64,000 bases of DNA from Sanghuangporus weigelae (lineage: Eukaryota; Basidiomycota; Agaricomycetes; Hymenochaetales; Hymenochaetaceae). The position numbers were made by a program, and so were the translations under genes. The notes beneath the pieces were generated by a model. The model was given only the letters and a program-made list of their open reading frames with translations, was not told the DNA's origin and ran no database searches. The stretch spans positions 1,116,001 through 1,180,000 of the forward strand of contig CP137319.1 in NCBI GenBank assembly GCA_033182465.1, given 5' to 3'. Shown here one piece after another: positions 45,310 through 56,069 of this stretch. Each line of letters starts with the position of its first letter. The first letter of the stretch is position 1.

Positions 45310-48300
45310 TCATCTCGAAAGTTCATGGGAGGGCCCGGAACTGTCCGACTGAGAGCCGAAAGTCGGTGTGTGATGAGGCGAGCTGCCTGAGGGTCGCGGT
45401 GATACTGGCAGGCCCTGAGGAATGCGACTTCGACGCCGCTCTGATTTTGATGTTGACGCAGAAAGATTCAGATTTAATCCACGTTTCGCGGCAACAGCAG
45501 AAGCACGAGATTTGCTTGGTGTCTCGCCTGCTTCCTCCGGTGGTGGGTGTATCTGCTCCCTATATTGCAAAGAAGGCGAGGTAGTGCGAATTGAAATCTC
45601 GGTCTCCGCATCAGTGATCTCAGAGTCACTTTCATCTTGATCATGAATGTAGGTTTCATCTCCTTCGTCGGAATGATCCTCGGCTGTAGCTTAATAACAC
45701 GCATCAGACAGACCGATCCAATAGAAAGAATTGGGAAATCGAGGCTCACAAGGTAAAGTCCTGCCCGACAAGCCGAGAAGCTCGTCGGCAGCCGCGTCAG
45801 AATATCGTTTGCTGTTACGTCGGCTGAGTCCATCAGATAAACGCCGAGGCGCGGGAGTCGTAGTATCTTCCTCCACAGATGAGTCGGACCCTTCGCCGTT
45901 GATGTTAAATACGCGATTGAATTCTCCAAGCATCAAGCTGAAGACTCCTGCAGGAATGCCGAGGGTAGGACTGAAAACGATACCGACATTGCGCATTGTC
46001 ATTTTGTTCACGTTCGAGTTCTGCACAATAAGAATCAGATGTGCCGTTAAAGCGCGAAGTAAGCTGTAGTTCGCAAGGGGCAGTTGAGAGACAAGCTCTT
46101 GCAACTCCCTGACACGATCTTGTGTATCTACAAAATCTAGCGGACACACTCGTAAAGCATCTTATGACAGAAAGGAGATATACATACCCATGACAGCGAG
46201 GAAGCGCATATGTAGCTCGCGAGTGAGGAGGCTTGCAGGAAGTTCTCGCAAAAACGTCTTGAGAAGGCCAGCAATAGCATGCGGATCTCGGACATCAGAC
46301 GCGAGCAGATCAACATCTCCCTCTGTCCAAAATGCATCGATACAGAGTTCTACTGTAGGTATATGATGGCATTATGCTCACCTGCGTTGAACTTGTCCTT
46401 CAAGTTCTTGATGACAGCCGAGCTTCCGCTTAGTCGGTAGATACCTTCTTCCTGATCCGCTTTATTCGCCTCCAAATACTGGATTGACCGGAAAACTATC
46501 GACGGTAGATTTGCAATTTGACTAACAGCTAGTGACTCTTCAAGTGGAACCCCAAAGACAGCTCTGGGCTGTAGCATTGGGACATTGGACGACTTGTCAG
46601 CTGATAGGAAGCATGGTCAGTACACATCGGACAAAACTCCAGACTATTGTCGCGACGCACCAGAGGTCCACCTCCAGAAAGCTCGAGAACGTGCTTTTCT
46701 CTCGCGATCGCTCGAAGGTTGTTCGGGAATAGGATCCTTGCCACCAAATTTGTACCCTGCAGGAATCGGTGTGCCGTTGATAGGGCCAGAAATTTTACCT
46801 AATCTAGTTGTGTCATCCTTCAGTGCAGGAAGGGAGACGATGGTGTTTGCCTTTTCTGGCGACGGGGGGCGATCCGTGGAAGAAGGCACGGAAGTTACTA
46901 GAGAGGGATAATAAGATGCACGAGTACGTTCTACTGGGCGACCAGTATCTGTAGGATGTGATTGTTTTGCAAGTGGTTGCAAATCCGGATAATAGCCTAA
47001 TTCGGAAGCCGAGCGTTCACTGCCGACAGAGGCAAGAGTCGGTGTAGTTTCGGAGAGTGTGGATGTTACAGGTAGGGAACTGGGTTGCAAGGTATCTTCT
47101 GCACTTGCTCGATCGAGCGAGCTCTTCCCAGAGCCCTCTATAAGCGGCAAGCTCGAGATCGATCCCTTATCAGCGGGTGATTTGGTTGGACTGACAGGAT
47201 CAATACTGGAAAAGAATTTCGCAGTAGAACTGTCCACAGCAAGTTGCGAAATGGGTATGGGCATTGCAGAACTCTTCTGAATCTGGTCCTTCGACAGTAC
47301 ACGTCGATTTGCGAGATCGGGTTGTGTCAACGAACTGGTCGATGCACGTGGTTGTAGGACAGTACTTTGGATGGAACTTGTCACAGGACTCGTGGAAGTC
47401 ACCACGGCCCTCTCATCCTCATTGTATGATCCCATCACATAACGGACTAAGACCTCTACCCACGCATCGCGTTCCTTATCGCTTTCCGCACAAAGAACGT
47501 GTCGTGTGTTCTGGCCTGCCGGCCCGCGTTTCTGTTCGATGATTAGGAACGCATGTCTGAACTCGTTCTCGTCGTCTAGATCGCCTTTGTTTCCCGACCT
47601 CTGCTGTCTTCCGATCTGTGCGCCTGTGATCTGGATAGATCCTAGATGAGCGCCGCCTCGCTGCTAACAATCAATGTAAAGCTCGATCAGAAGATTCACG
47701 GAATACGCACGCTCTCATAATACTCGAGTACCGGCCCTTGCAGAACGAAGTACCTGGTTTTCCATCCTCCAAAGTTCTTGCCCCTCTTCGTCAGGTAGCC
47801 CTCCTTGTAACCACTCTTCGTAACCGGTGAGCGTTCTCGTACGACATCCGAAGAGAAGAACACGATGATCTCGTTCTTATCTCTGATCGGCAACCTCATC
47901 ACAGATTGCAGGTACGCTTGGAGCATTTTCTTGCGCTGGTCGACCTTTGCGGGAGCGTGATCTTTGAAGAGCTTGTTGTCTGGGAGTGGCTCCAGCTTTT
48001 TTAACGTTGATCGACTGCATCTCGTCCGTAATCGACTGTCCAGAGCTAGTACATCAGAGTAGAACTTCTCGATCTAATATCATGAAACACGATCAGAGGT
48101 TGTGCCAAACACGAGGAACAAGCACCTTTCATGCTACGACCACGCACCTGCCATGACTCTTTCCCCACTACATGAATAGCAATCACGAAACTTAACACTT
48201 CTTTCCCCTTATCATTAGCCCGAATATGGTTTCCCAATACTTCGACCGATGATGTCTTGAGATCAGTATCTAAGAGGGGCATCTGGCGGAACGTGGCTGC

Positions 48301-50138
48301 TGGCTGGTTGGTAGACATGATGAAGGAGTCCACTTTGTCGCGGGTGCGTTTCGACCCCAGATCTGGTGCCAGGGTACTAGCTGAAGACGTAATCAAAGAC
48401 TCCGAAGGTAACAGTGATCCTGTCCTTCCATTATTGGTTCCACCAAATGTATCGACGCCCTGCGTACGAATGGGCGATTGCGGCTCTATGCCATATGTCG
48501 TGGGCGGTAACGGGAATTGGTCAGCTGTGGCCTTCACAGCAGGACGCGTCTTGGATTGCTGATGATTAGTCGCGTGACCCGGGGAGTCAGCATTGGGCGC
48601 CAATTGTTCCATGCCCTCAGGGCCCAGCTCGGAATCCGTTTCACGGGTGCGTGTATCTCCACTTCCACTCCCACGATGGTCACTTTCGCTATCATCTGTG
48701 GTATCAAGTTCGAGGAATGGTCTCGGACTCGCAGATTCATTTTCTCGGCCATCACTTTCTTCAGGCACTTGAGCTAGAGGAGGTTCGCCGTTTGTCTGAC
48801 GCTTCGCAGGATTCCAAGCTTCCCCAGATGCAGCGGCATGAGGTGATGATAGAGGGGAATCCGCCAAAGTGGCGTAGTATCTTCGCGCTTCATCGGGAAG
48901 ACTAATCCTACTTTCTCGAGATGCCATCCGACCATTACCAGATGCCAGATAGTTTGGTGTTAAATTGAATGATGATGAGCTTGTAGTGCTATTGCTCATA
49001 CCGCCCCCGGGAATGGTGTGGGTCTCTGGTGAATGCTTCACCTGGAGTGAGTGATTAGGGAAACTATACGCGGGTGAATTGATAGAGGGAATGAAAAGCT
49101 TCGATGTTGATGGCTTTGCCGTTACCAAAGGATCCTCGATTTCCTTCGCGTCTCCATTCACAATGATTTGGTGGCGAGGAGAAGGGTCCGAAGTTGAAGT
49201 CGAAGTCGAGGATCCAGACGGCAAGGACTCGGTCCGCGTAGGGATGACAAGCGGTGCGGGTGACGATGCACGCTGTATGCTTTTTGAAGCTGCATCACTC
49301 GTGTCTCGTTCATGAGTCGCTGACGAATCTGCAAGCGACGACGAAGGGGACGCCGGGCCATCACTACCAGTTGTTGAACTAGGTATCGTAAATTCGGGAT
49401 GGGTGTTGCTTCTCTCCCTCTGTTGCCCCTTCGTGTGGTCTCGAGACGCTATGTAAGGCGATGATGACTGAGAATTCTGACCTCGAGATGCAGCACGCAC
49501 ACGACCCGGACCTGGACCTGTGTAGAAAAACTAAGTCAGCACTTGAACTAAGAATGAGCATAAGCGCCCCGTTTTGTCTGCATACCAGGTCTATCTTCGG
49601 ATTGGTGACGAGGCGGCTTAGGCTTTGGGGTAGAATTTGTCTGGTGTGTCAGCTCTGAAGAAGACTTTTCATTCGTATCCATATCCATGTCGGTATTTGT
49701 ACTTGTAGTTCCATGTGCCAAAAGGCGCGTTCGTTTATCATCAAAATGCTCACTGCCGCTAGGACGCTCGTATTTAGCAAGCCTTGCGCGAAGTTGGTCC
49801 CTCTCGGCCCGTATCCGCTTCACGTCGCTTGCTGCCATTTGGTAGTTGTTGCGTTGCTTTTTGAGGTGGTTCCAAAGCTGAGAGTTTTGCGCACTAAGGC
49901 TGTTGCGCTCATGCAGAACCGACTCAAGTGCGGCGCGTAACGGGTCCGAAGCAGAAGCGTGAGCTGCTAGAACTTGCTCGATAGTTGTCGCGCTACTCAT
50001 TATTGAATCTTCAGCGTTGAATCCCGTCACTGAAGTTGAGTGTGCTAAACGCGTTGTGGACGGCGAAGAGCTCGAGTGCGATCGCGAAGAAGTGGCAGAA
50101 GGGGATGCGGTGAGGCGTGCGGCGACGGAAGGATCCAT
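45310..50138 (-). CDS. BEM3: PX-PH-RhoGAP protein (Bem3-like Cdc42/Rho GTPase-activating protein)
   Basis: Eight exons in coding order: 49586-50138, 48148-49517, 47711-48073, 46661-47663, 46382-46600, 46188-46322, 45750-46136 and 45310-45683, giving 1467 residues in frame. N-terminal Ser-rich region, a coiled-coil-like segment (about 55-125), a long disordered stretch, a PX domain (about 605-720), a PH domain (about 735-845, GYLTKRGKNFGGWKTRYFVL), a second disordered stretch, and RhoGAP (about 1112-1300). The catalytic arginine finger is in GIYRLSGSS (about R1152), and the NVNKMTMRNVGIVFSPTL motif is intact. This order matches yeast Bem3, which switches off Cdc42 at growth sites; PX and PH bind phosphoinositides. 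The first ATG with good context is used. Confidence 0.93.
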
Positions 50139-50565
50139 CGCATTTAAGAGCCGCGCACGGCGGTAGACGAGGAGACGAGATGCAAGGTAGGCAATAAAGT
50201 AGAGAAAGGTAGGAGTTAGAGCTAGCCAGTGAAGCGGAGGTTGCAACTAAGAAACGACGCGACGGCTCTGTCACACATGTCACATATCTTATTTCAATCT
50301 TTCTATTTCTAACTAAAATTAATTTCTACCCCTTTCTCCTGCCCTTGAACATACATCATCAACTGTGCTGTGAGTCAATTCGACCTTTGCACCCATATGT
50401 TTATTAGCACATGATTCAAGCGAAGAGAGAGAAGGCCGAAGAGCCCGGCGGTTCATACAGACACTCGTTCATTTCAGTTCGGTGATACTAGCCCAAGTAT
50501 CCCACGCACACGTATACAGAACTTCTACTGGATTCAATTGCCTATTCGCGCTCTTGAAGATCTTA

Positions 50566-51051
50566 GAGCCTGTTCGGCTGCAGCGTGATGTGAGATCGTG
50601 ATCCGCAACATGCAAGTGTGCAAGTTGAGGCAAATTGAGTACCTCAACCGCGTGGGAATATTTTTGCACCCTCGCGGCTGGTCCCAAACCCTCACTTTTG
50701 CTGAGAGCCCATAACACCATATTGCAGGCATGTAAAAATTCAATTTCAACTGGTGAGCAGTGTGCCCGTATGGATAGATTATTTTTGTAATTTTTAATTA
50801 ATTTTTTGTGGTTGAGTTGTCGTGTATGGATGAGATAGTGGCAGATGATGTGAGATACCGCTATCTGAAAAACAGGTCTGAGCTGCTTTAGGTCCATTTG
50901 GCAGGGAAGTCGCGAGATCGTGATGTGAGAACGTGATTTCTGAAAGTGCACCGAACGCTCACCAGAGTCACCTCAACCTCAGATCGCCCCTCTACGCGGC
51001 ATTTTTTGGCAGGGAGGAATATCTCAGATCACGCTGCAGCCGAACAGGCCC
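50566..51051. mobile_element. MITE, PIF/Harbinger (Tourist)-like
   Basis: A 486 bp element. Its ends are a 30 bp inverted repeat with two mismatches (GRGCCTGTTCGGCTGCAGCG...). It is flanked by TTA on both sides (50563-50565 and 51052-51054), the 3 bp target-site duplication typical of PIF/Harbinger elements, whose ends often begin GGGCCTGTT. The interior has subterminal repeats around GTGATGTGAGA. A minus-strand frame of about 160 codons overlaps it but shows no transposase features. Confidence 0.75.
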
Positions 51052-51080
51052 TTAAATAGCTTTCATTACACACATGTCAT

Positions 51081-51115
51081 ATACCGTCCCAACAATATTA
51101 TAACTCTTTATACCG
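51081..51115. repeat. Dispersed short repeat motif, copies 2 and 3 (second at 51461-51484)
   Basis: CCCAACAATATTATAACTC at this site closely matches 24654-24684. A shorter version, CCCACAATATTATATTC, lies 370 bp further on. Origin unknown. Confidence 0.4.
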
Positions 51116-52173
51116 TGCTTATCAGGAATTAACCCCCTCGGGAACTTTATCGGAGGCCAGTTTGATCCATCTCATTACTCTGAAGCCCGTCATCATCTGG
51201 TCTAGCCTTTAGGTTGCTTTGAAAATAGACTTACAATTGACTGGTTGCGGCCATAACTCGGAAAAGAGGCTATGTTTCATATTCAACATTCTTCGGTCCA
51301 GCTCTCTATCTTTGTCACCATCCAGTTTCTCCTGACGTGCTGGAACGGAATACAACATGCACATTTTTTTACTTCAACACGCTACTTTCCTTGCTAAGTA
51401 TGCTTCCCACTACCTTCCGCTTGACAACCAGGATCGACTACATCTATGTATACATAACCCACCCACAATATTATATTCTTTACCAGGATCGATTCTATGC
51501 AACGTGATGCGGCGCCACTCTACTCTTCTGCACCTTCTGCACCTTACTACTAGCAGCATCCGGGATAGCCGCCGGCGACCAGTATTCATATGCACGAGAC
51601 TCGTAATTTTTTCATCATGGAAATAAGCTGATTTGCACGTAGCGATATACAAATCTATTATTCCGTCTGCCTTTCAAATTGGTCGTTGATATTTGAAAGC
51701 CCTTTTAGCGGGCAAGTAAATTGGTCCGAGGATAATCACGAAACGAGAATCTGAAGTTAATAATTTCTTTGATATCAAGTCTTATCTTTATGATTGCTGT
51801 AGATTTAGTACTGCAGAAATGCAATCTATTACTGTTCTGGACCGTCCTTTTCCAAAATTCACCTTACTGGCCCAAAAGAAGTCAATCAGATTATGTAAGG
51901 AAAATCAAAGACACAGCCACTTTACTGACTCAACAGCATCCATCGTTTAACTCTTGCTGAACTCTTTTGCTACCTCGGAATCGGATTAGAAAATACGTTA
52001 CGGTATGCTAGGAAATCGGCTCGAACGTGGAGATTGTAGGCTCCTGATGCATCATTTGCCAGATCTTAAGACTATGTTTACTTGACGCTTGGACCGTTGG
52101 CGAGTTCGCGCGTCGGACGTCCTCAAGCTTTTGATCGTTTAAACGCTTTTTTTCGAGTTTCGTTCCCACATGA

Positions 52174-55100
52174 ATGTTACGTCCAATGGCAATCGCACAC
52201 TGCAGGATTAATGCACTCCGTCGTTGCGTCTTCTCCTTAGGTGACGCGTCGTTGACTTTCGGCAAGCACTACTGTTCTTCGAGGGCCTTTTCTTGGACTA
52301 CCACGCGTTATTTACATTCCGCTACATCCGGAAAGATAAAGGAGGAGGAAGGTAATGAGAAGCCAAGCCAAGTCAAGAAGGACATTAGTCTGGCGGCGCG
52401 CCATGAACATGAGCATGCGGTCATTTCGACGTTTGATCTGTTTAGTATTGGTGGTGCGTGATACTTCATATACTTTTCTCTCTTCTCTCAATCACCATTC
52501 AATCCACTGGTAGTCGGACCTAGTAGTTCGCATACCGTCGGCCCGATGCGTGCTGGAAACATCTTCATAAACGATCTCTCCGAGCTGGGGTTGCTCGAAA
52601 AAGTGCAGAGAGTGAAGATTAATCTGTATGTTCACCCGAATAAGTTTTGATACTCGTTCCGGATGCTAAACAAAGTTTGTAGTTATGGCTCGTTGGCTGC
52701 GACAGGTCAGTGATTGATTTTTGATTCAAATTTGACTCCATGGATTGAACGTCGGCGATGCTTACACTATTAGGGAAGGGGTATGTGCATCTTATTGATT
52801 TGCTAGCAACTTGATGTTGATTTGATGATAGGCATCATACGCCTCAAGCGATTCTTCTCGGCCTAGAAGGTTAGTAAACTCTCGTATCTTCTAGCCTGGC
52901 CCGCTGGCAGGAAGCTCACGTCTTTTGATGTCGAACAGGCTCTGATCCAGAAACGATTGATACTGGGACAATTCCATCACGCTACAAAGATATCTTGGAG
53001 AACAAGCATCTCATGCTCGGCGGGAAGCATCGTATTGTATATGATATGGATCGTGATATGCTTTGGCGATGGGATAAGGTGCTGAAGACTCATCCGAATG
53101 GCATGCGTTTCTCGGTGTTTGACAAAGAGGGAGACTTGTTAGCAACCAACGAATATTTCAGGTAGGTAAAATTGCGTCGTACGGTGGCGATACAATTAAT
53201 TGTCTGCAAGTGTTGGGGGCGGATTTGTGGTCAACGAGAAAACCAAAGGTTGGTCTTGCAAATATCTTCGGTAGTTTCGTCTAACCGTCCTTCAGCGGAC
53301 GAAAACTTGTTCTATAAGGGTGTCGACAAGCACAAGGTCGAACCCGCACGACTTGCCCAGCACGATCATGATGCTCGCCCTGATGCGACACTCCCTCCTT
53401 ACGTGTTTCATTCTGGTGACAGTCTTCTTGCACTCACCAAGGAGCATAATGTAGGGAATTCCCTATACCTTACTAAGGACGAGACCTAGACAATATTTTT
53501 CTAGATGACTATTGCCCAAATTGTTTACGACAACGAGAAATACTTTCATTCTGACGATATCATTTACGAGAAGGTACATCTATTTTTATTATTTTTATTT
53601 TTCATCAGCTTAACATGTTCCTTATGTCTGTCGATCAGCTTATGCGTATATGGTCTGTTATGGATGAATGCATCCGAAGTGGTGTAGCCACCCGGGAGAC
53701 GACTCTTCCGGGCCGACTAGGACTACAACGACGAGCACCAATGTTATACAGGCGGCTTATGCGAGGGTACGTTAGGTTTCGCGATAGATGCTTGTCTGAC
53801 GATCACTTTGTAAACGCAGATTTTACCCGGGCATATCTGCTCACGCCTCGTTTCCAGCTATCGCTGGCGGAGCTGCGCCTTCTGGCGTTTTAGATGCTCC
53901 GAATGGTCAAGACTCAAGTTCAAATGGACAGGAGAGCTCTTACCGGACCAAGAGTGGGCCGTTGCGAGCACCTCGCCCCACGCGTGTTGTTGGATCACTC
54001 GAACATCCTCTTTTACCGATGCCTCCCGTGCGTGTAATTTCAGGCGATGTCGTACAGAACACTCTCACTGATGGTCGTTTGCCTATAGAGAAAAACGCTG
54101 TTCTCAGCAATTGATTTCCTTTCATGTTACGCTATTGCTGTAAACGAGGTTAATGCTAGTGGTGGAAGGATCGTCACCTCTCCGACGAATGGAGCGGCTG
54201 GTGTTATCCCCGCAGTTCTGAAATACATAGTCGAGGTTATCAGTTTTCACGTGTTTTTCGCTCCGTTGCATTGCTCATGATATTGTTTTTCCTAGTTCAT
54301 CAGCGATGATCCTGAGAAGAGCATCATGACATTCTTGCTGACTGCAGCGGTACGCCCTCCGATCGTATACTTTAGTTGGTCAATAAGAGCCTGACGATAG
54401 AATATTCAAGGCTGTGGGCATGCTATTCAAACGAGGAAGCACGATATCCGCTGCAGAAGGTGGCTGCCAGGCCGAAGTCGGAGGTGCGTAATGCCGGACT
54501 TGATTCTTAAACATTCCTCTAAATAACAATTTGCTACGTAATTAGTTGCTTGTTCAATGGCTAGTGCGGGATTCGCGGCATGTATGGGAGGTAATATTTG
54601 ATGGTATCTATGTAGAACATACTGATTTATTGTATTTGGTGCTGAATAGCGTCTCCGGAAACAGTCCTTCAGGTTAGTAGTATTCGCATTAGCCTGGGCC
54701 CACCACTTTCAGAGCAAATTGCACTGATATGGTCTGACCTAGGCAGCGGAAATCGGTATAGGTACACCTTTGTCTTCTTCAAATGAAATTCAGGGTTTCT
54801 TGTATTCATCCTTTTGCGTCCAGAACACAACCTCGGCCTAACATGCGATCCGATTGATGGCTTAGTTCAGGTTCCATGTATTGTGAGGAAATCTCTGAAC
54901 TTTTAAGAATAGTCGACCCATGACTTTACAGGAACGAAATAGTCTAGGCGCGGTGAAGGCGGTAACTGCTGCGCAGATCGCGATGGCAAGCGATGGAATC
55001 TATCGTGTTACGCTTGATGAGGCGATTGAGGCGATGCGACTCACCGCTGCGGACATGAGCGTCAAATACAAAGAAACGAGCCTTTCGGTATGCATATTAC

Positions 55101-55320
55101 CTGTCTTTCCTTTTCACTTCAAGAGTTGATATACCATATACTCCTATTGCAGGGACTTGCGGTAAGCTTCGTCTCTTCGTTTATTCATTACGCGCAAGGA
55201 ATACTTAGTACTTCCTTATTTGCTTACAGACAACGGTCAAGATCCCTCTGTCTGTTCCGGCGTGGTGTGTATATTATCTTTTCAATTACGATTAGCCATA
55301 CTGAAAGATATGATAGTTGA
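52174..55320 (+). CDS. L-serine dehydratase, iron-sulfur type (single chain)
   Basis: Deaminates L-serine to pyruvate and ammonia using a 4Fe-4S cluster, a bacterial-type enzyme unlike PLP serine dehydratases. There are 22 exons, 634 residues, all in frame: 52174-52453, 52514-52625, 52683-52705, 52774-52780, 52832-52869, 52939-53161, 53211-53248, 53296-53450, 53505-53573, 53639-53766, 53820-54027, 54089-54235, 54296-54349, 54411-54483, 54546-54590, 54650-54672, 54743-54761, 54824-54882, 54932-55087, 55153-55161, 55230-55264 and 55317-55320. Beta domain: [15 protein letters not shown]. Alpha domain: [38 protein letters not shown]. Cluster cysteines are about C513, C555 and C566. The C terminus is a single Cys after PLSVPA, as in bacterial enzymes. 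The Arg-rich N terminus suggests mitochondrial import. The last exon holds only 4 coding bases. Confidence 0.93.
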
Positions 55321-56069
55321 GCCAAACGCTTATCAGACCATCTATAGAGCTAATTTATTCGCTACCATCTTGCTTTGGAGAGTAATGCTGATAGAGTCTT
55401 TGTTCATTGTTTTTATTCTATTTTCTTTTTACTCCTGGATCCAGTATTTTACAAGCTTCTTCATGTTGAAAAAGCCTCTGGAATTTGATAGACTGCGGTA
55501 GACTGCCTCTTGCGAATCATAAACTTCATGTTATACTTGTTTAGGTGAAGTGTGTAACGTAATGAATACCTGACGAGGTTAGGTTAGCGCGGCAAGGAAT
55601 CTTGATTGGCATCGATGAACACTGATCTTCAAATTGGTCCGCTGTCTTTCCTACCGTCATCCCGAGCTTTGATTGCTATTCTCAGCAACACCGTCGTTGC
55701 CCATACTTAGACAATTCGTGTTTAGCGGACCTCGTTTCTTGGTACGTATGTATCCCTCTTGCCAAGAGATATCATCTGGACCTATAGATCGATGGACAAA
55801 CACAATTGCTTCCGTTCCTTGCCTCCAAACGCATTTCAATTAAAGGATCTCGGCGACATCGGCTCGCGTCCTCGAGTACGGTTTTACGAAGGAATTCTTG
55901 ACAAAGTGACTTTTTTGTGGAGAATTGTCACAAAGGCTCTACTTCTCTTCCCGAAGAATTCTCTGGAATTGCTATCACCTTTCGTCTGTGAGTACGTGGC
56001 TTTTGATGCCCTTTAATGTTCTCGAATTCCTCTCAATTACTAACAACATTCCGTCCTGATTGACGAAGA
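55321..56069. other. Intergenic region between serine dehydratase and Zn2Cys6 regulator
   Basis: About 750 bp. Short frames only, no family motif. Holds the 3' UTR of one gene and the promoter of the next. Confidence 0.5.

Larger units (their letters stand above)
50139..52173. other. Divergent intergenic region (RhoGAP / serine dehydratase)
   Basis: Two kb between divergent starts. It contains a 486 bp MITE (50566-51051), two copies of a short dispersed motif (51081-51115 and 51461-51484) and no convincing gene. The flanking parts must hold both promoters. Confidence 0.6.

Noticed and set aside
50469-50951. 160-codon minus-strand frame overlapping the Harbinger-like MITE
   Set aside because: Runs across the element border and shows no transposase residues; explained by the repeat.
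55759-56016. 85-codon + strand frame before the Zn2Cys6 gene
   Set aside because: No domain and no splice-compatible link to the regulator, whose own ATG at 56070 fits well.
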